Source: Neisseriaceae bacterium HSC-16F19
GTDB taxonomy: Bacteria; Pseudomonadota; Gammaproteobacteria; Burkholderiales; Neisseriaceae
Direction: 5' to 3'
NCBI RefSeq assembly: GCF_024171525.1
Contig: NZ_JALJZY010000002.1
Location: 1-64,000 of the forward strand
Length of the DNA stretch: 64,000 nucleotides
Notes under the pieces: model-generated
The model's input: the letters and a program-made list of their open reading frames with translations, nothing else
Database searches by the model: none
What the model was told of the DNA's origin: nothing
Position numbers and translations under genes: made by a program
In this document: piece after piece, positions 42,510 to 50,600 of the stretch
Layout of the letters: each line of letters starts with the position of its first letter
Numbering within the stretch: position 1 is the stretch's first letter

Positions 42510-43763
42510 TAAGTCTTTGACGGCAAACAGGTTTTGCCATTGCGCCTGCTGCGCCGGATTGGCAAACACTTCATCCAGCAGTGCGGCGGGGATATGGTTG
42601 AGGGTAACCAGATAATGCACCGCGGCCACAAATTTCTTTTTCAGCCACAGTTTTTTCTGGAAGTTTTCCAGTTGTGCCAGAAAATCAATCACATCATGGG
42701 CAATGCGGCGCAGGGTTTGGATCAGGCGCAAATCGCGTTCAATGCGGGCAAAGCTGTCGGCATGCTGGATATTGTCCAGCTGCATCACTTCGTTTTTGAT
42801 ATAGAAATCCAGCTCGCGCCGCAAAAAGCCGCCCAAATCTTTGTGGATAAAATAATCGGCGCTGTTTTTCTGGGTATAGGCCGACAGATGTTTTTGCAGC
42901 AGCGTGCGCTGCACATCGCTTTCGGTCGGGCGCAAGGCGCCTAAGGCTTCCACCCAGGCGGCGGCGCGGCTGTCTTGCAGTACTGCCGCCACCGTGTCGG
43001 CATTCAGGCTCTTCTGATCGCTGCCTTTGGGCAGGCTGCGGTATTCGAAGGCGATCTCCAGGGTTTGGCCGTGGTCGCTTTCCCGCACCGGCAGGATTTC
43101 CTGTACGGCGACACTGCCGTCTTCCTGTTCGGTTTCATATTGGCGGTATTCGGCCAGCACAAACAGGCGCTGGCCGTCGTTGTCTTTGCGGTTGTCTTTG
43201 GCGGTATCGGCCTGCACCAGTTTCAACAGCACGCTGCGGCCGTCTTCCAGCTTAAAGCGGTAATGGCTGAAGTTTTCGCCCGATTTGGTGTAATACTGGT
43301 CTTTATTGGCCCAGTGTAGCAGCACTTCTTCGCCGCTGTAGGGCACGGCATAGGTATCGCCCTTGTAGCGGCGCTGGCTGATAAAGTCGCCCGCTTCGTA
43401 ATAGCGGCTGAAGAAGGTGAGCAGATGGTTATAGACCGCGGCTTCATCGGCCAGAGCGCCGCTGCGGGCGCTGTTGATTTTGGCGGTTAATTCCTGCCCC
43501 TTGGTGCTGCTGTCGGGGCTGATGCCCAAAGCGGCGGCCTGTTGGACGGCTTCGTTCAGCTCGTTTTGCCAGCCGTCGGTTTGCGCCTGCCGGCTGTCAC
43601 CCAAGGCTTGGGCAACGGTTTCAGGCAGCCTGTGGTGCAGATAGTCGCGGATTTCACGGCTTTTGCTGTTTAAGATGCGGTAAATGCCGAAATCCAAATC
43701 GGGGCGGTTGATTTGGAAGATTTCTTCCAGTTTGTGGGTCAGTTCGCTTAAGGTGGACATCAT
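42453..43763 (-). CDS. Methyltransferase N-terminal part (product made in this state)
   Basis: The 436-residue product starts MMSTLSELTHKLEEIFQINR and ends a few codons after the C tract (PPPPRFNFLCRIKPLSGC). It has no catalytic motif. The helical domain DLDFGIYRILNSKSREIRDYL is typical of the N-terminal part of large Mod-type methyltransferases. Translation stops at 42453, so downstream genes may depend on reinitiation or read-through. Confidence 0.7.
   Translation of the reverse strand: MMSTLSELTHKLEEIFQINRPDLDFGIYRILNSKSREIRDYLHHRLPETVAQALGDSRQAQTDGWQNELNEAVQQAAALGISPDSSTKGQELTAKINSARSGALADEAAVYNHLLTFFSRYYEAGDFISQRRYKGDTYAVPYSGEEVLLHWANKDQYYTKSGENFSHYRFKLEDGRSVLLKLVQADTAKDNRKDNDGQRLFVLAEYRQYETEQEDGSVAVQEILPVRESDHGQTLEIAFEYRSLPKGSDQKSLNADTVAAVLQDSRAAAWVEALGALRPTESDVQRTLLQKHLSAYTQKNSADYFIHKDLGGFLRRELDFYIKNEVMQLDNIQHADSFARIERDLRLIQTLRRIAHDVIDFLAQLENFQKKLWLKKKFVAAVHYLVTLNHIPAALLDEVFANPAQQAQWQNLFAVKDLPPPPRFNFLCRIKPLSGC
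42499..42509. repeat. Homopolymer tract, 11 G on plus strand (C11 in the coding strand)
   Basis: An uninterrupted run of 11 lies inside the methyltransferase frame. Poly-C/G runs of this size are the standard slipped-strand switches of Neisseriaceae contingency genes. Loss of one base, or gain of two, restores the reading frame. Confidence 0.85.
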
Positions 43764-43872
43764 CAATGCCTTTAAAACGCGCCCGTGCGGCGCAGATGGC
43801 GGCGATTGTAAGACGTATGCAAGATTTTGTTAAGCAGGGCGGTATGTGGTGTTGAACATATCGCCCCAACAC

Positions 43873-43896
43873 AAAAGCCCCTGACGGGGCTTTTTT
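43873..43896 (-). terminator. Bidirectional terminator
   Basis: AAAAGCCCC-TGAC-GGGGCTTTT has a 9-bp stem with T residues on both strands. It ends the small gene at 43907-44161 and insulates the methyltransferase operon promoter. Confidence 0.85.
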
Positions 43897-43906
43897 ATTT
43901 ACGGAA

Positions 43907-44161
43907 TCAATGCCGTTCACGAAAAAAGGCATACGTCACATCGTGAAACAAATCCACATGCGGGCTGTCTTCGTATTCCAGCTGCGCCAGCTCGTCTTCA
44001 AAGGCTTGCTGGATGGATTCCACCACATCCTGCGCCATTTCGGCGGGCAGGGCGCGGATCAGGCCCTTGAGGGCGGTGGCCAGTACGCGGTTTTGCATGT
44101 GCAGCGCTTCGTGGCGCTCTTCCAGATAATCCAGTCTTTGTTCGTCGGTATGCTCGCTCAT
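43907..44161 (-). CDS. Hypothetical protein, 84 aa, helical
   Basis: The small acidic protein begins MSEHTDEQRLDYLEERHEALH, followed by a hydrophobic helix (VLATALKGLIRALPAEM) and an acidic tail (FEDELAQLEYEDSPHVD). The N-terminal part looks like a coiled coil. I do not recognise the family. It is the last gene after the DUF1415 gene on the same strand, 73 bp away, and ends at a strong terminator. Confidence 0.6.
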   Translation of the reverse strand: MSEHTDEQRLDYLEERHEALHMQNRVLATALKGLIRALPAEMAQDVVESIQQAFEDELAQLEYEDSPHVDLFHDVTYAFFRERH

Positions 44162-44234
44162 AATGCTTGGCCTTGGTCGGTAAAAACGGGCACCACTATA
44201 ACGCCTCTGCGGTACGGGTTCAATGTTTCCGGTC

Positions 44235-44786
44235 TCAGCCTTTGGGAATGCCGAGTTTGTCCCAGCCTTCGTGTCCCATTTCTTCCAAGAGCGCGATATT
44301 ACGCTCGAAAATGGCCGCAGCGTCGGGAAAACTTTCGGCAGCCTTGGCGATGCTGTCTTCGCGAATCAGGTGCAGCGTGGGATAGGGCGAGCGGTTGGTG
44401 TAGTTGCCGATGTCTTCCGGCGCGGTGTCGGCAAACTGAAAGTGCGGATGGAAGGGCGCAATCTGAATAATGCCTTCCAATCCGTTGTCGGCCACGGCTT
44501 GGTCGGCAAAATCGAGCATGTCGTTAAATTGCAGAAAATCGGCAAACAGGGCCGGATGCACCAGCAGCGAGGTTTCGATGTCTGCGGCGGGGGTGGCGGC
44601 CAAAAGCTGCAATTCGCGGTCGAGGTCTTCGAGAAAGCCGTCCGGATGCGGGGCACGGCTGACGGCAATGCGCACGCGGTTTTTGATATAGGGTGCTTTG
44701 GCAAAGGGGCACAGGTTCAGCCCGATAACGGCTTTTTCCAGCCACTGGCGGGTGTGGTCGATCACGGTATCGTCATTGGGGGTCAT
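44235..44786 (-). CDS. DUF1415 family protein
   Basis: I use ATG 44786 (183 aa); a TTG five codons upstream is also open and neither has a strong ribosome binding site. The block WLEKAVIGLNLCPFAKAPY near the N-terminus, LLVHPALFADFLQFNDML in the middle and IAPFHPHFQFADTAPEDIGNY towards the C-terminus identify DUF1415. The invariant Cys and His/Asp residues hint at a metal or redox role, but no function is established from the sequence. Confidence 0.85.
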   Translation of the reverse strand: MTPNDDTVIDHTRQWLEKAVIGLNLCPFAKAPYIKNRVRIAVSRAPHPDGFLEDLDRELQLLAATPAADIETSLLVHPALFADFLQFNDMLDFADQAVADNGLEGIIQIAPFHPHFQFADTAPEDIGNYTNRSPYPTLHLIREDSIAKAAESFPDAAAIFERNIALLEEMGHEGWDKLGIPKG

Positions 44787-44964
44787 GGCGGTATGGTCCA
44801 AGGAAATCAGCCGTGATTTTAGCGCAAAGCCTGCCGTAATACACCGTGGCTGTTGCGGTGCAATGGCTGCCTGAAAACCGGGGTGCGGGCGGCAGCGGCG
44901 GTTTAAATTGCGCTATAATCCGCACTTTCCCGGATGGATGCGGCAGGGCCGAAGCAGGAGCGTG

Positions 44965-45999
44965 ATGGTGGATTCGAAAAACTTTGTCAAACAACCTTTG
45001 GTGTTTACGCTGGGCGATGACGAACCGGCGGTGCAAACGCCGGCCAGTCCGCCGCCTGCGGCCGCTGTGCCGCCCGCTGCGGCGCAGGTGCGCGAGGAAA
45101 CCGCTGCCATGCTGGCCGGATGGGAGCAAAAGCTGGAGCAGCTGCGCCAAAGCAAGGTGCGCCGCGACGAGCCGCCCTTGCAGGTGGAAGACGTGTTCAA
45201 CAGCGCCGAAGTATGGGCGCCGGCGCCGAACAATCGCGATCGCAAGGTGGCCCCTGCGGTGGATTGGGACCAATGGGCGGCGGAAGTGGATGCGCGCGAG
45301 AGCCGCGAAAGCCGTGAGGTACGCGAGGCGCAGGTGCATTTGTCGCCGCTCAAACCGGTGTCTGCCGCGCCGGTGGAAGAAGCGGCGCTGCCCGACCCCA
45401 TTCAGCGCGAGCGCGCCTACCGTGCCTATCTGCAACAATGGCAGCACCAGCATGCTTTGGAGCAGGCGCAGCAGCAGTCTTTGCTGGGCGACACCGCGGT
45501 GCTGATTCAGGAAGACTGGCTGGCGGCGCAGGAATGTCTGCAAGTGGCCGATGGTGACGAAGCCGCCGCCTGCGTGGTGCGCCTGGGCGCCGAACCGCAG
45601 GCCGATGCGGTATTGCCGCCTGAAGATGCAGACGCGGTGCCGGAGGCTGGCGACGAAGCCGCTGCCGATGACGAAACCGCTGCCGAAACCGCAGCGCCCG
45701 CCGAAGCCGTGACCCATGTGCACATGCATGTGGCGCCGCCGCAAGCGGGGCAGGGGCGCTTGGTGAGTTGCATTTCCGAGGCCGAATTATTGCAGCGCTT
45801 GCAGGAAAAACTGCGTCCGCACTTAACCGATGCCGTATCCGGCATGGTCAAAGTGGTGATCCAGAAACAGACCGCACAGCTGGTTACCCAATTGCAGCAG
45901 CAATTGCTGGCCGAGGTGCCGGATTTGGTGGACGAAGTATTGCAGCACAATCTGCACCAGGCCATGGAGCAGGTGAAAACGCAGCTGCGCAACCGCTGA
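44965..45999 (+). CDS. Hypothetical acidic, Ala/Pro-rich protein, 344 aa
   Basis: I use ATG 44965 behind CAGGAG; an in-frame ATG at 44908 lacks support. The protein has low-complexity Ala/Pro and Ala/Glu stretches (about residues 24-45 and 210-255), a charged RESRESREVRE repeat, a Gln-rich helix (YLQQWQHQHALEQAQQQ), and a C-terminal amphipathic region of about 80 residues (LLQRLQEKLRPHLTDAVSGM) that may oligomerise. There is no signal peptide. I recognise no family. Confidence 0.6.
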   Translation: MVDSKNFVKQPLVFTLGDDEPAVQTPASPPPAAAVPPAAAQVREETAAMLAGWEQKLEQLRQSKVRRDEPPLQVEDVFNSAEVWAPAPNNRDRKVAPAVDWDQWAAEVDARESRESREVREAQVHLSPLKPVSAAPVEEAALPDPIQRERAYRAYLQQWQHQHALEQAQQQSLLGDTAVLIQEDWLAAQECLQVADGDEAAACVVRLGAEPQADAVLPPEDADAVPEAGDEAAADDETAAETAAPAEAVTHVHMHVAPPQAGQGRLVSCISEAELLQRLQEKLRPHLTDAVSGMVKVVIQKQTAQLVTQLQQQLLAEVPDLVDEVLQHNLHQAMEQVKTQLRNR

Positions 46000-46003
46000 C
46001 GGG

Positions 46004-46045
46004 TTTTCAGGCAGCCTGTATGTGCTATTCAGGCTGCCTGAAATG
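46004..46045 (+). terminator. Inverted DUS pair after the hypothetical gene
   Basis: TTTTCAGGCAGCCTG and a complementary CAGGCTGCCTGAAA flank about 10 nt. The hairpin lies just past the stop of the 344-aa protein gene. Confidence 0.55.
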
Positions 46046-46055
46046 CATTACCGCC

Positions 46056-46133
46056 GTAGGGTGGGCATGCCTGCCCGCCATCTCAAACTACTGAATGGTT
46101 TAAATAATTGGTGGGCAGGAATGCCCACCCTAC
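46056..46133. repeat. Inverted repeat GTAGGGTGGGCA...TGCCCACCCTAC
   Basis: GTAGGGTGGGCATGCCTGCCCGCC at one end and GTGGGCAGGAATGCCCACCCTAC at the other can pair over most of their length. It looks related to the GTAGGTTGGGTCG units near 838 and 49783. A half-site (GGTGGG...CCCACCCTACC) lies at 9954-9977. Confidence 0.5.
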
Positions 46134-46192
46134 AGATTTTTCAGGCAGCCTGAAACCGATAAATTCACGCCACACAAGGCCGAAGAAACGCC

Positions 46193-47722
46193 ATGAAACC
46201 CTTATTGGGCTGGCTGGGTTTAACCGCCCTGCTGGCCGGATGCCAAAGTCTGCCCAGCCTGGAAGGGCGCAGCGACAGCGAGCGCCTGGCGGCGGATACG
46301 CCCTCGTCGCTGGCCGCTGCCATCCGGCCGCAAGTTGAAGCGCAGCAGCCTTTGTCCGGCCTCTACACGCTGGACGACGGCCTGAGTGCTTTTGCCGCAC
46401 GGGTGGCCTTGGCGGATATGGCCGAGCACAGTCTCGACATCCAGTATTACATCTGGCGTAACGACACTTCCGGCCGCCTGATGATTCAGCATCTGTATCA
46501 GGCCGCCGAGCGCGGTGTGCGCGTGCGCGTGCTGTTGGACGACAACAACACCGCCGGTATGGACAAGCTGTGGGCGGCGCTGGACATGCATCCGCAAGTG
46601 GAAGTGCGCCTGTTCAACCCCTTTGCCAACCGCCGCTGGCGTGCGCTCGGTTATGTCACCGACTTCAAGCGCCTTAACCGGCGCATGCACAACAAGTCCT
46701 TCACCGCCGACAATCAGGCCACCATCATCGGCGGCCGCAATATCGGCGACGAATATTTCGATTTCGGCGACGACACCCTGTTTATCGATTTGGACGTGCT
46801 GGCGGTGGGGCCGGTGGTGGACGCCGTATCTGCCGATTTCGACCGCTATTGGAACAGCGCCTCCGCTTATCCGCTCGACACCCTGGTGCGCGAACCGGCG
46901 CACATCGCCCGCAAAACCCAGCGCCTGTTCAACGGCGCCGTGCCCGCCACCAAAAAAGCGCAGCGCTTTACCCGCGCCTGGCAGGATTCGCCGCTGGGTG
47001 CGGATTTGCAGGCCGGGCGTTTGCCGTTTGAATGGGCGCAAATCGAATTGGTCAGCGACGACCCGGCCAAGGTGCTGGACAAAGCCGCCGAGCAGGATTC
47101 GGTGCTGATGCGCTTGGATGAAAGCATGGGCACGCCGCAGCGTTCTTTGTGGCTGGTGTCGCCGTATTTCGTGCCCACCGACAACGGCGTGGCGGCGCTG
47201 ACGCAGCTGGTGCAAGAGGGTGTGGACGTGCATGTGCTTACCAATTCGCTGGCGGCCACCGATGTCACCCTGGTGCATTCCGGTTACGCGCCGCACCGCG
47301 CCGCCTTGCTGCACGGCGGGGTGCAGCTGTACGAGCTCAAGCCCATACAGCACAGCCGCGGCCGCCGAGACCGCGGTTTGGTCGGCTCCTCGGCCAGCAG
47401 TCTGCACGCCAAAACCTTTGCCATCGATGGCGAACGCCTGTTTGTCGGCTCGTTTAATTTCGACCCGCGCTCGGCGCATCTGAATACCGAAATGGGCTTG
47501 GTCATCCATTCGCCCTCGTTGGCGCAAAACCTCAGCCAGAGTGTGAACGAACGCTTGGCGGAAACCGCCTACCGTTTGGAACGTACACCATCGGGCAAGG
47601 TGGTGTGGCAGGATACCGACGAACACGGCCACACCCGCACCCTGCGCAAAGAACCGGCACCGTGGTGGCGCCGCCTGCTCGCCCGCGTGGCTTCGTGGCT
47701 GCCCTTGGAGCAGTTGTTGTAA
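46193..47722 (+). CDS. Phospholipase D / cardiolipin synthase-like lipoprotein (ClsC type)
   Basis: The 509-residue protein begins with a lipoprotein signal (MKPLLGWLGLTALLAGC). It has two HKD motifs: MHNKSFTADNQATIIGGRNIGDEYFD near residue 165 and LHAKTFAIDGERLFVGSFNFDPRS near 405. Paired HKD motifs of this spacing belong to PLD-family phosphatidyltransferases; membrane-anchored ClsC-like proteins make cardiolipin. Phospholipase or nuclease activity cannot be excluded. It is a single gene flanked by repeats. Confidence 0.87.
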   Translation: MKPLLGWLGLTALLAGCQSLPSLEGRSDSERLAADTPSSLAAAIRPQVEAQQPLSGLYTLDDGLSAFAARVALADMAEHSLDIQYYIWRNDTSGRLMIQHLYQAAERGVRVRVLLDDNNTAGMDKLWAALDMHPQVEVRLFNPFANRRWRALGYVTDFKRLNRRMHNKSFTADNQATIIGGRNIGDEYFDFGDDTLFIDLDVLAVGPVVDAVSADFDRYWNSASAYPLDTLVREPAHIARKTQRLFNGAVPATKKAQRFTRAWQDSPLGADLQAGRLPFEWAQIELVSDDPAKVLDKAAEQDSVLMRLDESMGTPQRSLWLVSPYFVPTDNGVAALTQLVQEGVDVHVLTNSLAATDVTLVHSGYAPHRAALLHGGVQLYELKPIQHSRGRRDRGLVGSSASSLHAKTFAIDGERLFVGSFNFDPRSAHLNTEMGLVIHSPSLAQNLSQSVNERLAETAYRLERTPSGKVVWQDTDEHGHTRTLRKEPAPWWRRLLARVASWLPLEQLL

Positions 47723-47774
47723 GACAGACAGTCCGCAGTCAGTAGGTCGGCTCTCCGAGCCGACAAAAATACTT

Positions 47775-47981
47775 ATACCAATTTAAAAATTAAATCTAAA
47801 GAAAAGGCTACCTGCGTAGCGCAGCGAAGTTGCGAAGCTAAAATAGATTCTGCGACTTCGCTATCGCTACGCGCAGAATGACGGATTGCTGTCATCCTGC
47901 GCGTAGTCGCAGGATCTTGCTCAAGATGATGCGTGTTATAAAACAAGCCTATCCGTTTAGATTAATTTTTTGAATTGGTAT
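47775..47981. repeat. MITE family 2, copy 1 (207 bp)
   Basis: The ends ATACCAATTTAAAAATTAA and TTAATTTTTTGAATTGGTAT are inverted repeats. The inside has no ORF but holds several internal palindromic words (CTACGCGCAGAATGAC, GTCATCCTGCGCGTAG). Its complement matches 33026-33310 once the Correia-like insert there is removed. It lies between the PLD gene and rnc. Confidence 0.65.
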
Positions 47982-48014
47982 TAATTCCCGGCTTGAAGAA
48001 CCGGCCTATATCGC

Positions 48015-48042
48015 TTTTCAGGCAGCCTAGGCTGCCTGAAAA
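48015..48042. repeat. Spacerless palindrome of two DUS, upstream of rnc
   Basis: TTTTCAGGCAGCCT is joined directly to AGGCTGCCTGAAAA, giving a perfect 28-bp palindrome 17 bp before the rnc start. Unlike the other DUS pairs it precedes a gene and has no loop. Confidence 0.75.
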
Positions 48043-48059
48043 AAACAATACCCTTAAAT

Positions 48060-48803
48060 ATGACCCGCAAAACACCCAAAACCGACCCGCGCCATACTGC
48101 GGCGCTGGAGCGTATTCAAAACTGTCTGGAATACCGTTTCAGGCAGCCCGAACTGCTGCACCAAGCCTTGACCCACCGCAGTTATGCGGCCAAAAACAAC
48201 GAGCGCTTTGAGTTCGTGGGCGATGCCATCCTCAATTACACCGTGGCGCGCATGTTGTTTGATGCCTTTCCCAAGCTCAGTGAGGGCGAGTTGTCGCGCC
48301 TGCGTGCCAATCTGGTCAATCAGGACGTGTTGGCCGATATTGCCCAGTCCATGCACTTGGGTGACGCCCTGTTTCTGGGGCAGGGCGAGCTGAAAAGCGG
48401 CGGTTTTAACCGCCCGTCCATTTTGGCCGATGCCGTGGAGGCGCTGTTTGCCGCCATCAGTTTCGATGCCGGTTTTGCCGCCGCCGAAAAAACCGTGCGC
48501 ATGCTGTTTGCCGAACGCGTGCGCAGCGCCAGCTTGGACGGCGGCGGCAAAGACGCCAAAACCCGTTTGCAGGAAATGTTGCAGGCCGAACGCCTGCCGC
48601 TGCCCAAATACCGCATTGAAGCGCAATCCGGCCAGGCGCACGACATTCAGTTTACCGTGGCCTGCGATTTGGGCGAGCTGGGCTATATCGCCCGTGCCAC
48701 CGCACCCAGCCGCAAGGCCGCCGAGCAGGAATGCGCCAAACAGGCGCTTGCCTGGTTGGAGGGCCAATTACAGGCACGCAAAAAACGCCGCCGCACTTCA
48801 TGA
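48060..48803 (+). CDS. rnc: Ribonuclease III
   Basis: RNase III cuts double-stranded RNA in rRNA maturation and mRNA turnover. The 247-residue protein has the signature ERFEFVGDAIL at about residues 48-58, the second acidic motif ADAVEALFAAI near 125, and a C-terminal dsRNA-binding domain (DAKTRLQEMLQ, ending ATAPSRKAAEQECAKQALAWL). The gene lies just upstream of era, as in many proteobacteria. Confidence 0.96.
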   Translation: MTRKTPKTDPRHTAALERIQNCLEYRFRQPELLHQALTHRSYAAKNNERFEFVGDAILNYTVARMLFDAFPKLSEGELSRLRANLVNQDVLADIAQSMHLGDALFLGQGELKSGGFNRPSILADAVEALFAAISFDAGFAAAEKTVRMLFAERVRSASLDGGGKDAKTRLQEMLQAERLPLPKYRIEAQSGQAHDIQFTVACDLGELGYIARATAPSRKAAEQECAKQALAWLEGQLQARKKRRRTS

Positions 48804-48813
48804 GCATAGACCT

Positions 48814-49731
48814 ATGGAAATGAATCTGACCCCGCCTCCCGGCCACGACTACCGCTGCGGTTTTGTCGCCATTGTCGGCCGCCCCAATGTGGGCAAATCC
48901 ACGCTGATGAACCATTTGATCGGCCAGAAAATCAGCATCACCAGCAAAAAGGCGCAGACCACGCGCCACAAGGTTAACGGCATCTACACCGACGACACCG
49001 CCCAGCTGGTGTTTGTCGATACCCCCGGTTTCCAGACCGACCACCGCAACGCACTCAACGACCGCCTCAACCAAAACGTTACCGAAGCGCTTGGCGGGGT
49101 GGATGCGGTGGTGTTTGTGGTGGAGGCCATGCGTTTTACCGAGGCCGACCGCACGGTGATCAAACAGCTGCCGCGGCATATTCCGGTGTGGCTGGTGGTG
49201 AACAAAATCGACAAAGACAAGGCCAAAGACCGTTTGGCGCTGCAAGGCTTTATCGACGAAGTTCAGGCAGCCTTTGACTTTGCCGGAGTGGAAGTGGTCA
49301 GCGCCAAACACGGCCTGCGCATCGCCCATTTGCTCGCCGCGCTCAAACCGCTGCTGCCGGTGAGCGTGCCGCTGTATCCGTCGGACATGGTGACGGACAA
49401 ATCCGCGCGCTTCCTCGCCATGGAGATCGTGCGCGAAAAGCTGTTCCGCTATCTGGGCGAAGAGCTGCCCTATGCCATGAATGTGGAAGTGGAGCAGTTT
49501 GAAGAGGCCGAAAACGGTCTGTACCGCATCTATATTGCTGTGCTGGTGGACAAAGACAGCCAGAAAGGTATTTTGATCGGCAAAGGCGGTGAAAAGCTGA
49601 AGAAAATCTCCACCGAAGCGCGGCTGGATATGGAAAAGCTGTTTGACACCAAGGTGTTTTTGAAAGTGTGGGTGAAGGTGAAATCCGGCTGGGCCGACGA
49701 TATCCGCTTTTTGCGCGAGTTGGGGTTATAG
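48814..49731 (+). CDS. era: GTPase Era
   Basis: Era binds 16S rRNA and helps mature the 30S subunit. I use ATG 48814 (MEMNLTPPP, 305 aa), 10 bp after rnc; the same frame is open upstream inside rnc but not as a real start. GTPase motifs: GRPNVGKST at 22-30, DTPG at 69-72, NKID near 129. The C-terminal KH domain has LIGKGGEKLKKISTEARLDMEKL. A DUS-like word lies in the coding region near 49263. The rnc-era pair is a conserved operon. Confidence 0.96.
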   Translation: MEMNLTPPPGHDYRCGFVAIVGRPNVGKSTLMNHLIGQKISITSKKAQTTRHKVNGIYTDDTAQLVFVDTPGFQTDHRNALNDRLNQNVTEALGGVDAVVFVVEAMRFTEADRTVIKQLPRHIPVWLVVNKIDKDKAKDRLALQGFIDEVQAAFDFAGVEVVSAKHGLRIAHLLAALKPLLPVSVPLYPSDMVTDKSARFLAMEIVREKLFRYLGEELPYAMNVEVEQFEEAENGLYRIYIAVLVDKDSQKGILIGKGGEKLKKISTEARLDMEKLFDTKVFLKVWVKVKSGWADDIRFLRELGL

Positions 49732-49782
49732 GCCGTTTTTTGCATCGGTATCAAAGCAATTGTGAGTGTAATAACCGTAGCC

Positions 49783-49852
49783 GTAGGTTGGGTCGAAGAC
49801 CCAACAAGTCCTGACCATTTCACAATATGTTGGGTTTTCAACCCAACCTACG
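49783..49852. repeat. GTAGGTTGGGTCG inverted-repeat unit, third copy
   Basis: GTAGGTTGGGTCGAAGACCC at one end and CAACCCAACCTAC at the other, between era and ratA. It shares its outer arms with the pair at 838-1076. Confidence 0.55.
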
Positions 49853-49873
49853 GCTAAATTGAATTAAAACAAG

Positions 49874-50317
49874 ATGAGTATCAAAACCGTAGAAAAAACC
49901 GTGTTGGTATTGCACAGCGCCGAACAGATGTTCGATCTCGTCGATACCGTGGAAGACTATCCGCAGTTTCTGCCCTGGTGCAGCCGCACCGAGGTGCTCA
50001 AACGCGAGGGCGACGAGTTGGAAGCCATGCTGTATATGGACTATATGAAAGTGCGCCAGTCTTTCGGCACCCGTAACCACAATACCCGTCCGCACCACAT
50101 CCGCATGGATTTGCTCGACGGCCCGTTCAAGCGTTTGAGCGGCGAATGGCGTTTTAATCCGGTGGGCGATTTGGGCTGCCGCATCGAATTCAAGCTGGAA
50201 TACGAATTTGCCGGCAGCGTACTCTCCGCCCTGATCGGCCCCGTCTTCAACCGCATCGCCGCCACCTTGGTGGATGCCTTTATCCAGGAAGCCGACCGCC
50301 GCTATGACGACGACTGA
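49874..50317 (+). CDS. ratA: RatA family START-domain protein (coenzyme Q-binding)
   Basis: The 147-residue SRPBCC/START-fold protein resembles RatA/YfjG and eukaryotic Coq10. The block AEQMFDLVDTVEDYPQFLPWCSRTEVL near the N-terminus and IRMDLLDGPFKRLSGEWRF in the middle are diagnostic. In E. coli RatA was reported to hinder ribosome subunit joining, while the fold fits ubiquinone binding; which applies here is open. It overlaps rnfH by 14 bp, the usual ratA-rnfH arrangement. Confidence 0.88.
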   Translation: MSIKTVEKTVLVLHSAEQMFDLVDTVEDYPQFLPWCSRTEVLKREGDELEAMLYMDYMKVRQSFGTRNHNTRPHHIRMDLLDGPFKRLSGEWRFNPVGDLGCRIEFKLEYEFAGSVLSALIGPVFNRIAATLVDAFIQEADRRYDDD

Positions 50318-50591
50318 CACCCTGCCCGTAGAAGTGGCCTACGCCAGCCCCGAACGCAGTCTGTTGCTGGCACTCGAGGTCCGCCCCGGCACCACCGCCC
50401 GCGAGGCGGTATTGCAATCGGCATTGGCGGCGCATTTTCCCGAGGCGGATTTTCAGGCAGCCCCCTTGGGCGTATTCGGCAAGGCGGTGGCCGACGATTA
50501 TGTTTTACAGGCACACGAGCGCGTGGAAGTCTACCGCCCGCTCCTGATCGACCCGAAAGAAAACCGCCGCCGCAGAGCGGCAGGCGGCTAG
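50304..50591 (+). CDS. rnfH: RnfH family ubiquitin-like-fold protein
   Basis: I use ATG 50304, inside the end of ratA, giving 95 residues; the frame extends 10 codons upstream. VEVAYASPERSLLLALEVRPGTTAREAV and the terminal VEVYRPLLIDPKENRRRRA identify RnfH. The biochemical role is uncertain. A DUS lies within the coding region (near 50452). It is likely translationally coupled to ratA. Confidence 0.88.
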   Translation: MTTTDTLPVEVAYASPERSLLLALEVRPGTTAREAVLQSALAAHFPEADFQAAPLGVFGKAVADDYVLQAHERVEVYRPLLIDPKENRRRRAAGG

Positions 50592-50600
50592 AGTAACACC

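Larger units (their letters stand above)
40646..43763 (-). pseudogene. Type III-like (beta-class) DNA methyltransferase, phase-variable, frame currently broken
   Basis: Two overlapping frames make one gene. The upstream part starts at ATG 43763 (behind AAAGG) and the rest continues in another frame. At 42499-42509 the coding strand has 11 C; with 10 C the frames join as KDLPPPRDLISF and give about 1038 residues. Motif IV DPPY (nt 42269-42280) precedes motif I DYFAGSGTTAHA (about nt 41411-41440), the beta-class order of type III Mod adenine methyltransferases, with the target-recognition region between. The N-terminal about 415 residues form a helical domain. I read this as an OFF phase variant; a sequencing slip in the run is the alternative. 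Confidence 0.8.

Noticed and set aside
42453..42631. Programmed ribosomal frameshift in the methyltransferase
   Set aside because: A long homopolymer that needs a net loss of one C fits slipped-strand phase variation better than a slippery heptamer with a downstream structure. Transcriptional slippage on C11 remains possible and would give some active enzyme.
34468..43763. Assignment of the operon to BREX or DISARM
   Set aside because: No PglZ, BrxL, BrxC, DrmA or DrmB counterpart is present. Only the SNF2 and methylase parts overlap in kind with DISARM.
49874..50591. ratA-rnfH as a toxin-antitoxin pair
   Set aside because: Despite the name, RnfH is not an established antitoxin and RatA fits a coenzyme Q-binding housekeeping role. 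The arrangement is widespread and conserved.
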